Source: Bacteroidales bacterium (GTDB lineage Bacteria; Bacteroidota; Bacteroidia; Bacteroidales; Muribaculaceae). Taken from it: a stretch of DNA of 13,802 nucleotides. Position 1 is the first letter of the stretch. Every line of letters starts with the position of its first letter. This document shows positions 1 to 6,907 of this stretch, in pieces. The notes beneath the pieces are model-generated. The model saw only the letters and a list, made by a program, of their open reading frames with translations, was not told the origin of the DNA and searched no databases. The translations under genes and the position numbers were made by a program. Where the stretch lies: the NCBI GenBank assembly GCA_004553095.1, contig SFMJ01000028.1, positions 1 to 13,802 on the forward strand, in the 5' to 3' direction.

Positions 1-1
1 T

Positions 2-9
2 TATCTTTG
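2..9 (+). promoter_or_regulatory. Bacteroidota -7 promoter box for the GH81 gene
   Basis: The bases TATCTTTG match the Bacteroidota sigma-ABfr -7 consensus TAnnTTTG exactly. The matching -33 box would lie outside the window. Transcription would begin near position 14-16 and give a leader of about 100 nt before the ATG at 116. The match is seen directly; its use as a promoter is inferred from position and consensus. Confidence 0.6.
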
Positions 10-73
10 CGGTCGGATATTTACGGTAATTGAGAATAGATTTATTAATAGGAGCCTTCAGGCTTTGTTAACT

Positions 74-96
74 TGGCGATAAGTGTCTTATCGTCA
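74..96 (+). promoter_or_regulatory. Leader hairpin upstream of the GH81 start
   Basis: Arms 74-83 and 87-96 form a 10-bp stem with one G·T pair and a TGT loop, ending 19 nt before the ATG at 116. A weaker 4-bp hairpin (53-56 with 61-64) precedes it. There is no Shine-Dalgarno sequence, as is usual in Bacteroidota, so a hairpin this close to the start could affect ribosome access or mRNA stability. The pairing is seen directly; the role is a guess. Confidence 0.35.
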
Positions 97-115
97 CTCT
101 TTTAAACCTATTGTA

Positions 116-3100
116 ATGAAAAGAAATCTATTCGCGATTACCGCGCTTTGTTTAAGTGCGACACTCTGCTACCCCCAAGAGCCAATCCACCCCGGAGGCA
201 GGAAGGGATGTTATGCCTCTTACACTCCGTTGGAACTCTGCAAGTCGGAGTCACACCCCGATATGGGATATGGCTTTCGCGGCGATCAGAGTCGCTATAT
301 GCAATATCGTCCCCTCTACATCCGCGAAGAGACAGGGAAGCCGATACCGACCAACGACTGGTGGACCAATCTAATTACCCAGCCCTACTCCGGGCGTCTA
401 TGGAGTTACCCTCAATTTGTACAAGCCCAAAGTTATGGAGTGGATGTGCAGCATCCTTCCTATTGGATAGCCGACGGCACGGAGATGAAATCCAACAGTG
501 TCGTGACAATCAAATCACCCAAATTCCGACCCTCGCAAGCCATCGCCACCTCATGGCATGACTGGGATGTATCATTCGAAATGGAAGATGGCAAGCAACG
601 ACTTACCACCACTATGGCGCATGGCGTCCCCTTCACATGGATCGAAATGGAGGGGATGACTCCCGAGATCGGAATAGCTCGTTCATATCAAGCCTCCGCC
701 GACTTTGAAGCCTCTATCGGCGAAGTGCTCAATGCCTCAGGCGAAGCAATCACCACCACTACAAGCAGCGACGACACCTTCATCCTCCGCCTCGGCACCG
801 ACCTTTATGGCATCTACCTCCCATCCGGAAGTAGCGTGGCGATCGATAAGAGTGCGATAAAAGTCACCTTCTCCGACAACCGACAATGGGTGGTAGTGGC
901 ATGCCTTAATGCCATCGGCGACCTCGAGACTTATCGGCAATATGCCTATAGCGTGCCTCGCGACACCCGCGTAGATTGGAACTACTCGGCAGGCAAACTA
1001 CACACCACTTGGCAAGTCGACGCCATCGACCTCCGCACCGGCGAAAGCACCGACCAAGTGGTCCAAGGATTCCTACCCCACCAATATCGCAATACCCGAT
1101 ATGATGGTGCCACCGACACCACCCTCCCCTATCTTGGGAATGAATACACCACACCCCATGGCAGATTGCGCCTCGTCAAGGGTGCCAATATCGGCATCGA
1201 CTACACCTTCTCCGGCATGTTGCCATACTATCCCCTCCCCGACAGCGACGACCTGAGCGACCATCCCTACGACCCTGAACGGATGAAAGAGATGATCGAG
1301 CTATATGCCTCCTCCGGCACATTTGGCGACGACACCTACTGGGGTGGCAAAGGATTGACGCAGATGGCTCTGAATATGATGTTTGCCCGCGAAATGGGTG
1401 AAACCGAACTCTTCGACACATGCCGCCGACGCCTTAAAGAGGCACTCGTCGACTGGATGACTTGGACACCGGGAGAGACCACCAAATTCTTCGCACGCTA
1501 CGACCGCTGGGGAGGCATGGTGGGTTATCGCACATCTTACGACTCCGAGACCTTCAACGACCATCACTTCCACTACGGATACTTCACCTACGCCGCCGCC
1601 CTTCTCGCCATGGTCGACAACGACTTCCGCCAAAACTATGGCGATATGATCACGCTAATCGCCAAAGACTATGCCAACTGGGATCGCGACGACAGCGACT
1701 ATCCCCTCTTCCGCACCTTCGACCCCTGGGCAGGACATAGTTTTGCCGGGGGTATGGGTGACGACAACGGCAATGGACAGGAATCGACCTCCGAAGCCAT
1801 GCAGGGATGGGGCGGACTCTACCTGCTCGGTGTGGCTCTCGGCAACGATGCCATGCGCGATGCCGGCATATTCGGCTGGGTGAGCGAATCGCGCGGCACC
1901 GCCGAATACTGGTTCGACCGACATGGCGCCGAGATAGACTCCCAATTCCATCAGCAGGCATCTGACGACTACAACATCCGCTACGACCTCTTCGTCGACA
2001 ACGACCCCTCCCACACCAAGACCTACGGCCGGCCCCACCCCTACAACTCCAACCTCACCTGTCACGGCGTGGGATATTGGACATACTTCGGCTACGATGC
2101 CATCTTCATGCAGGGTATCCAATGGATGCCAATATCCCCCTGTCTCGACTACTTGGGCGAAGATAAAGCCTTTGCCTCCTGGGACTATAACCGCATGATC
2201 GCCGACACCGACCAGTCTTGGGAAACGTTCGGCGACTGGGGCAATGTCGCCCTCAGTTATCTCCAATATAGCGACCCGGCAGCGGCAGCCCGACAATTCG
2301 ACGCCATGTATAGCGCCGACACCGATGGCTTCACACGCCGAGCCACCACCGGCATCTCATACTTTGTGACCCACTCCCATGCCACCCATGGCGACTACGA
2401 CTGGCAAGCATACGCCTCAATTCCCACGGCACGCAAATATGTCAAAAATGGCGTCACGACCTACGTCGCATACAACCCCGGCGACACACCTATCGATGTC
2501 ACCTTCTCCGACGGATATACCCTGACCGACGTGCAGCCGCGACGCATGGCAGTGTCGGGACGCGAATCGCTCGACCACACCGACATCACCCCGGTCGATG
2601 ACTCCGAAACCGACCCACGCCAATATATCAGCATGATCAACCTGGCTTACCACTGCCCGGTTACCACCTCCTCCGATGAAAGCGGCACCCTCTCCGGCGC
2701 CTGCGCCGTCGACGACGATGAGTCAACTCGATGGGCCTCTTCTTACGCCGACGGACAGTGGATATCCATCGACCTCGGCAAAGAAGCCGCCATCTACAAG
2801 GTGAAAATCAAATGGGAAACCGCCTATCCACTGAGCTATAAGATCCAACTCTCCGACGATGGAGAGTCTTGGCGCGATATCGCCGATATCTTCTGCGACG
2901 GAGGTTGGGATGAACACCTGCTCCAAGAGCACACCGGAAGATATCTCCGCCTCCTCTGCGGCGAACGACAGTCAGAAAACTGGGGAGTATCCCTCTGGGA
3001 ACTCCAAGTCTTCGGAGAATATACCGACGCCTCTGCCGGCGACCTCCTCGGCATCGACATCATCGCTCCGACCGCTGTTATCAAGCAGGGAGAAGCCTCC

Positions 3101-4969
3101 CAACTCACTGCCCGCGGATATACCGTCGGTCGCCAATGGGTAGACCTCCCCGATATCACATGGAATTGCGATCCCGACCAGGGCACTATCACTTCCGCCG
3201 GCATCTTTACCCCTGCCATCTACCCTCGCGCTACGGTACAACTGCACGCCGGCACACATCGAATCAGCAAAGACTTCGTAGTCGAAGAGGCTATCTTCCC
3301 GGCATATATCACCCTCTCATCCGCTTCGCTCTGCGTCGCAAAGGGTGAGACATTCGACCTCGGCATCAGCCTGCTCAATCAATTCGAGGAACCGATCGCC
3401 GACCCCGATCCGACCACATGGCAAGTCATCTTCACCGACTCCGAGGGTGAGCCCACCTCCGACATACGCAGAATTGACTCCCTATTCATAGCCGACCAAA
3501 TCGGCTCCTACCACTTTATGGTCACAGCGGGAGAAATATCTGCTGAAGGGATTATCGAAGTCTGCGAACCGGAGCAGATCAACCTGGCACTCAGCGAAAA
3601 AGTCGGAGGCAATGCCCGCGCCTACGCCACTTCATCGTCAGGCTCCGGATCAGCGTCGACCGCCGAACTTGCCATCGATGGCAACCCTGCCACTCGCTGG
3701 GAAGCTCCCGCCTCGGAGATAACTCGCGAAGAGGATGTAACCTGGACCCTCGACTTGGGTGCTATCCGCACCTTCAACGCCATAAAAATAGATTGGGAAA
3801 ATGCATACTCCCGATCATTTATCATCGAAGTCTCCGACGACGATGAGAACTATCACCCCATCATCGACATCACCGATGGCAACCTCGGCAACAGACTGTC
3901 GCGATCATACGGCTTCGAATCGCAAACCGGACGCTACATACGCCTGACCAACCGCGGACGAAGCACTCAATATGGAGTGTCGTTCTACGAATTGGGTGTC
4001 TACAATCTCAGCGAAGGGCTCACCCCGGCGGAAATAGCACTCACCACCTCCTCCACGGCGAGTCATATCAGCGAACCGATCAAGGCGACCATAGCGGCGC
4101 TCGATCAGTTGGGGAGCCCGATCGATGTGGATCATCTCGACTTTATCATCACTCCCGCCGATGGGAGCGAAATGAAGAGCGAGAGCGACGGAACATACAG
4201 TTTCATCGCCCGGCAGGCAGGCACATACACCATCACCGCCACCTACGGAACGATCACTTCGCCCACTGCCGAAGTCACCATCGTCGATGCTCCACGCATC
4301 GCCATCGACCCCGACAGCATGGTGACACCCCTTGAGGGCACCAACTCCGGCAGCGACCTTGCCAACGCCTTCGACGACAACACCGACTCCCTGTGGATAC
4401 TCCATGACAACACTGCCGAAAGCGACACCGACCGCACCTACGATGTCGGGTTTGAAATAGACTTCGGCACAGAGATACGCTATCTATCGGCGATACGCAT
4501 CAAATTCGAAGGAGCTTGCTCGCAAGACTATGACCTCGAAGTGGCAGAGAACGACGGTGAATACCGCCACATCTTCAGCTACCGAGGAGCGGAGGGGATC
4601 GACCAAAACCGCAACGACTTCATCATCATCCCCATGGCGAGAGCCGAAGCTGCAGGCATAAAGCGAATCGAAGCAGAGAGCGGCACGATCGACACCTCCA
4701 CCCCGACGGCACGAATAAGATTCATCTCAAGCAAAGCCGCCACCGGATATGGTGTCAAAATCAAAGACTTCAGCATCTATGGCAGCGACGAGCCCATCTT
4801 CACCGGCATCGCGACAGTCGACGACACCTCCGAAGAGGTTAAACTATACTACAACCTTCAAGGAGAAAAGATAAGTCGACCCGACAGAGGGATATACATC
4901 GAAGTGATCCCGGGCAAGAGGAGTAAAAAAGTAGTTGCCATAGAGGCAAAAAAAGGCAGAAATATGTAA
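116..4969 (+). CDS. Secreted GH81 endo-beta-1,3-glucanase with three discoidin/CBM32-like modules
   Basis: Predicted to hydrolyse internal beta-1,3-glucosidic bonds (laminarin, fungal or yeast wall glucan, callose) outside the cytoplasm. The 1617-residue protein starts with a Sec signal peptide (about residues 1-19). The GH81 region spans about 70-830: an N-terminal PIPTNDWWTNL block (76-86), FNDHHFHYGYF (480-490) holding the likely acid Asp482, RTFDPWAGHS (533-542), and QESTSE (555-560) with the two conserved glutamates Glu556 and Glu560. GH81 enzymes are inverting. Then come a discoidin/CBM32-like domain (842-968), two Ig-like spacers (969-1155), a second discoidin domain (1156-1298), another Ig-like spacer (1299-1392), a divergent third discoidin-like domain (1393-1556), and a YYNLQG...RGIYI tail (1578-1617) resembling a type IX secretion sorting domain. 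The start is the ATG at 116, because it opens directly into the signal peptide; an in-frame GTG at 83 would bury it. No SusC/SusD partner is in the window. The family call is firm; substrate and export route are inferred. Confidence 0.88.
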   Translation: MKRNLFAITALCLSATLCYPQEPIHPGGRKGCYASYTPLELCKSESHPDMGYGFRGDQSRYMQYRPLYIREETGKPIPTNDWWTNLITQPYSGRLWSYPQFVQAQSYGVDVQHPSYWIADGTEMKSNSVVTIKSPKFRPSQAIATSWHDWDVSFEMEDGKQRLTTTMAHGVPFTWIEMEGMTPEIGIARSYQASADFEASIGEVLNASGEAITTTTSSDDTFILRLGTDLYGIYLPSGSSVAIDKSAIKVTFSDNRQWVVVACLNAIGDLETYRQYAYSVPRDTRVDWNYSAGKLHTTWQVDAIDLRTGESTDQVVQGFLPHQYRNTRYDGATDTTLPYLGNEYTTPHGRLRLVKGANIGIDYTFSGMLPYYPLPDSDDLSDHPYDPERMKEMIELYASSGTFGDDTYWGGKGLTQMALNMMFAREMGETELFDTCRRRLKEALVDWMTWTPGETTKFFARYDRWGGMVGYRTSYDSETFNDHHFHYGYFTYAAALLAMVDNDFRQNYGDMITLIAKDYANWDRDDSDYPLFRTFDPWAGHSFAGGMGDDNGNGQESTSEAMQGWGGLYLLGVALGNDAMRDAGIFGWVSESRGTAEYWFDRHGAEIDSQFHQQASDDYNIRYDLFVDNDPSHTKTYGRPHPYNSNLTCHGVGYWTYFGYDAIFMQGIQWMPISPCLDYLGEDKAFASWDYNRMIADTDQSWETFGDWGNVALSYLQYSDPAAAARQFDAMYSADTDGFTRRATTGISYFVTHSHATHGDYDWQAYASIPTARKYVKNGVTTYVAYNPGDTPIDVTFSDGYTLTDVQPRRMAVSGRESLDHTDITPVDDSETDPRQYISMINLAYHCPVTTSSDESGTLSGACAVDDDESTRWASSYADGQWISIDLGKEAAIYKVKIKWETAYPLSYKIQLSDDGESWRDIADIFCDGGWDEHLLQEHTGRYLRLLCGERQSENWGVSLWELQVFGEYTDASAGDLLGIDIIAPTAVIKQGEASQLTARGYTVGRQWVDLPDITWNCDPDQGTITSAGIFTPAIYPRATVQLHAGTHRISKDFVVEEAIFPAYITLSSASLCVAKGETFDLGISLLNQFEEPIADPDPTTWQVIFTDSEGEPTSDIRRIDSLFIADQIGSYHFMVTAGEISAEGIIEVCEPEQINLALSEKVGGNARAYATSSSGSGSASTAELAIDGNPATRWEAPASEITREEDVTWTLDLGAIRTFNAIKIDWENAYSRSFIIEVSDDDENYHPIIDITDGNLGNRLSRSYGFESQTGRYIRLTNRGRSTQYGVSFYELGVYNLSEGLTPAEIALTTSSTASHISEPIKATIAALDQLGSPIDVDHLDFIITPADGSEMKSESDGTYSFIARQAGTYTITATYGTITSPTAEVTIVDAPRIAIDPDSMVTPLEGTNSGSDLANAFDDNTDSLWILHDNTAESDTDRTYDVGFEIDFGTEIRYLSAIRIKFEGACSQDYDLEVAENDGEYRHIFSYRGAEGIDQNRNDFIIIPMARAEAAGIKRIEAESGTIDTSTPTARIRFISSKAATGYGVKIKDFSIYGSDEPIFTGIATVDDTSEEVKLYYNLQGEKISRPDRGIYIEVIPGKRSKKVVAIEAKKGRNM

Positions 4970-4994
4970 AAAAGAGGACAAAATGCGATAAAAC

Positions 4995-5021
4995 TTGCAC
5001 AATAGGCATTTTTGTGTGCAA
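4995..5021 (+). terminator. Weak candidate terminator after the GH81 gene
   Basis: TTGCACA (4995-5001) pairs with TGTGCAA (5015-5021) across a 13-nt AT-rich loop. No real U-run follows; the downstream sequence is merely AT-rich, with an 8-bp palindrome TTCGCGAA at 5025-5032. It lies 26 nt past the stop codon and before the acpP promoter, the right place for a transcript end, but the stem is short. Confidence 0.25.
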
Positions 5022-5059
5022 AAATTCGCGAAAAATTTCTTTATTTAGAAAAAAATGCT

Positions 5060-5067
5060 TTACTTTG
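5060..5067 (+). promoter_or_regulatory. Candidate promoter for acpP-fabF
   Basis: TTACTTTG matches the Bacteroidota -7 consensus TAnnTTTG at all but the second position. T-rich sequence (TTTCTTTATT, 5037-5046) lies where a -33 element is expected but has no clean TTTG. Transcription would start near 5072-5074, giving a leader of about 125 nt. Some promoter must lie in this 229-nt gap, because acpP-fabF is unlikely to depend on the GH81 transcript. Confidence 0.45.
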
Positions 5068-5071
5068 CATT

Positions 5072-5151
5072 CTGAATTGACGGAAAATAGTCTTAACGAG
5101 GATCTTGCGATTAAGATTTCAATGGGGCTATAAGATATTCAGGACTTCCGT
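5072..5151 (+). promoter_or_regulatory. Structured 5' leader of acpP-fabF
   Basis: The leader holds a hairpin 5089-5096/5111-5118 (8 bp with one G·U pair, 14-nt loop). It also has two longer-range pairings that cross each other: CTGAAT 5072-5077 with ATTCAG 5137-5142, and ACGGAA 5080-5085 with TTCCGT 5146-5151. Crossing pairings imply either a pseudoknot or two alternative folds. I do not recognise a known riboswitch or protein-binding leader. Complementarity is seen directly; any regulatory role is inferred. Confidence 0.35.
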
Positions 5152-5198
5152 TTAGAGGATTAGAAAAAAGAATTATTAACACTTAAAACCAATAAGAC

Positions 5199-5432
5199 AT
5201 GTCTGAAATCGAACAGAAAGTAAAAGAGATCATCGTAGACAAGCTCACAGTAGACGAAGCAGAAGTAACTCCCCAAGCAGAGTTCAACAAAGACCTTGGT
5301 GCAGACTCACTCGACACAGTAGAGTTGATCATGGAGTTTGAGAAGGCATTCAACATCTCCATTCCCGATGCAGATGCAGAGGGCATCAAGACAGTAGGTG
5401 ACGCTATCGCTTACATCGAGGCACATTCATAA
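5199..5432 (+). CDS. acpP: Acyl carrier protein
   Basis: Small acidic cytoplasmic carrier that holds growing acyl chains as thioesters on 4'-phosphopantetheine during type II fatty acid synthesis. The 77-residue length is standard for the family. The motif LGADSLDTVEL contains the prosthetic-group serine, Ser37, and the recognition helix (DTVELIMEFEKAF) follows. The ATG at 5199 opens directly into the canonical MSEIEQKVKEII N-terminus and has no Shine-Dalgarno sequence. fabF begins 19 nt after the stop, so the two are almost certainly one transcript; acpP-fabF adjacency is widespread in bacteria. The long structured leader upstream is the main regulatory candidate. Identification is secure. 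Confidence 0.98.
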   Translation: MSEIEQKVKEIIVDKLTVDEAEVTPQAEFNKDLGADSLDTVELIMEFEKAFNISIPDADAEGIKTVGDAIAYIEAHS

Positions 5433-5451
5433 AACAACATCCTCATACTCT

Positions 5452-6714
5452 ATGGAATTAAAAAGAGTAGTAGTGACAGGGCTTGGCGCCCTAACTCCGC
5501 TCGGCAATGATGTAGCCACCAGCTGGGAGGCAGCAGTAGCCGGGAAGAGTGGAGCTGCGCCCATCACCCATTTCGACGCATCGAAATTCAAGACACAATT
5601 TGCGTGTGAGGTAAAGAATTTCAAGCCGGAAGATCACTTTGATCGTCGTCAGATGCGTCAATTAGACCTCTACGCCATGTATGCGTTGACGGCAGCCGAT
5701 GAGGCCATCGCAGATGCCGATCTCGAAGGAGAGGGAGTAGACAAGAACCGTGTCGGTGTGATCTTTGCAGCCGGCATCGGAGGACTTCACACCTTCGAAG
5801 AGGAGGCAGGCTACTATGCGATCCACGGCGAGGAGCAGGGACCCAAATACAATCCCTTCTTCATCCCGAAGATGATCGCCGACATAGCAGCCGGCCACAT
5901 CTCGATAGCCCATGAGTTCCGCGGACCCAACTACGCCACCGTATCGGCATGTGCATCGTCGAACAATGCACTGGTCGATGCCTACAACGCCATCCGTCTC
6001 GGGCTGGCAGATGCTGTGGTGACAGGTGGTGCGGAAGCAGCTATCTTCCCCGCCGGAGTGGGAGGTTTCAACTCCATGAAAGCTCTCTCCACACGCAATG
6101 ACGATCCCGCCGGCGCTTCGCGTCCATTCAGCGGAACACGCGACGGATTCGTGATCGGCGAAGGTGCTGCCGCTCTCGTGCTCGAAGAGTATGAGCATGC
6201 CAAGGCAAGAGGTGCCAAGATTTATGCTGAAGTAGCCGGTGGCGGCATGAGTGCTGATGCTTATCACATCACAGCCACTCACCCCGAAGGTCTCGGCGCG
6301 AAGCTCGTGATGCAGAACGCTCTGAAGGATGCCGAAATGCAACCTGAAGATATCGACTACATCAACCTCCATGGCACTTCGACTCCTGTGGGCGACCGCA
6401 GCGAGGCTAAAGCCATCGTGGAAGTCTTCGGCGAGCATGCCTATAAGATGAACCTCAGCTCCACCAAGTCAATGACCGGTCACCTCCTCGGAGCTGCCGG
6501 CGCTCTCGAAGCTGTGTTCAGCGTTAAGGCTCTCGTGGATGGCATCATCCCCCCGACCATCAACCATGAAGAGGGAGACGACGACCCTGAAGTGGACAAC
6601 CGTCTCAACTTCACCTTCAACAAGGCTGTGAAGCGTGATATCAACGCCGTGCTTTCCAACACTTTCGGTTTCGGTGGACACAACGCTGCCGTAATCTTCA
6701 AGAAAGTAAAGTAA
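5452..6714 (+). CDS. fabF: 3-oxoacyl-[acyl-carrier-protein] synthase II
   Basis: Condenses malonyl-ACP with acyl-ACP, releasing CO2, to elongate fatty acids; works with the ACP encoded just upstream. The 420-residue length fits KAS II. The Cys-His-His triad is visible: Cys167 in VSACASSNNAL, His307 in LHGTSTPVGD and His344 in TKSMTGHLLGAAGALEA, with the conserved Lys339 in SSTKS. The C-terminal NTFGFGGHNAAVIF signature is intact. The start is the ATG at 5452 (MELKRVVVTGLGALTPLG), where homology to the family begins; the 18 in-frame codons further upstream overlap the end of acpP and lack family character. A strong terminator follows, so acpP-fabF forms a closed two-gene unit. From memory, related Bacteroides carry rnc next in this cluster; it is not present here. 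Confidence 0.97.
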   Translation: MELKRVVVTGLGALTPLGNDVATSWEAAVAGKSGAAPITHFDASKFKTQFACEVKNFKPEDHFDRRQMRQLDLYAMYALTAADEAIADADLEGEGVDKNRVGVIFAAGIGGLHTFEEEAGYYAIHGEEQGPKYNPFFIPKMIADIAAGHISIAHEFRGPNYATVSACASSNNALVDAYNAIRLGLADAVVTGGAEAAIFPAGVGGFNSMKALSTRNDDPAGASRPFSGTRDGFVIGEGAAALVLEEYEHAKARGAKIYAEVAGGGMSADAYHITATHPEGLGAKLVMQNALKDAEMQPEDIDYINLHGTSTPVGDRSEAKAIVEVFGEHAYKMNLSSTKSMTGHLLGAAGALEAVFSVKALVDGIIPPTINHEEGDDDPEVDNRLNFTFNKAVKRDINAVLSNTFGFGGHNAAVIFKKVK

Positions 6715-6737
6715 GACTCACTTTTACGAACTAACAT

Positions 6738-6779
6738 AAGGAAGGGATGCCTCCACAGGCACTCCCTTCCTTGTTTTTT
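6738..6779 (+). terminator. Intrinsic terminator of acpP-fabF
   Basis: A 10-bp stem (6738-6747 with 6763-6772) continues into a 5-bp stem (TGCCT 6748-6752 with AGGCA 6757-6761) through one bulged C at 6762. The loop is CCAC and the stem is followed by TGTTTTTT. It is a classic Rho-independent terminator, 24 nt after the fabF stop. Confidence 0.93.
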
Positions 6780-6799
6780 ATTGAGCTCTCGCTCTAAAA

Positions 6800-6831
6800 T
6801 TTGCTTTAATTCGGGCAATTTATTAACTTTG
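6800..6831 (+). promoter_or_regulatory. Promoter of the lysS-gpsA-pgi operon
   Basis: TTTG at 6800-6803 and TAACTTTG at 6824-6831 match the Bacteroidota -33 and -7 boxes exactly, with 20 nt between them, within the expected spacing. Transcription should begin near 6836-6839, giving a leader of about 70 nt. It lies just after the fabF terminator. It is the best promoter in the window. Confidence 0.85.
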
Positions 6832-6907
6832 TAGGTCAAAAACATCTATAAAAATCAGTTAGACCGAGCCTCTAACTAACAAGAAGCAAAAACTTAAAAA
6901 TCATATA

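Noticed and set aside
83..115. In-frame GTG start for the GH81 gene at 83
   Set aside because: It would put 11 residues ahead of a normal signal peptide (MKRNLFAITALCLSATLC), and this segment lies within the leader hairpin; the ATG at 116 is the natural start.
116..172. Lipoprotein signal in the GH81 protein (SATLC near residue 18)
   Set aside because: The residue before the cysteine is Leu, which does not fit the usual Gly/Ala/Ser of a lipobox; a signal peptidase I substrate is more likely.
5123..5134. Tiny upstream reading frame ATG-GGG-CTA-TAA in the acpP leader
   Set aside because: Three codons with no regulatory residue pattern; chance occurrence is likely.
5398..5451. Extended fabF start overlapping acpP
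   Set aside because: The extra 18 residues overlap the acpP end in a different frame and do not resemble KAS N-termini; MELKRVVVTG at 5452 does.
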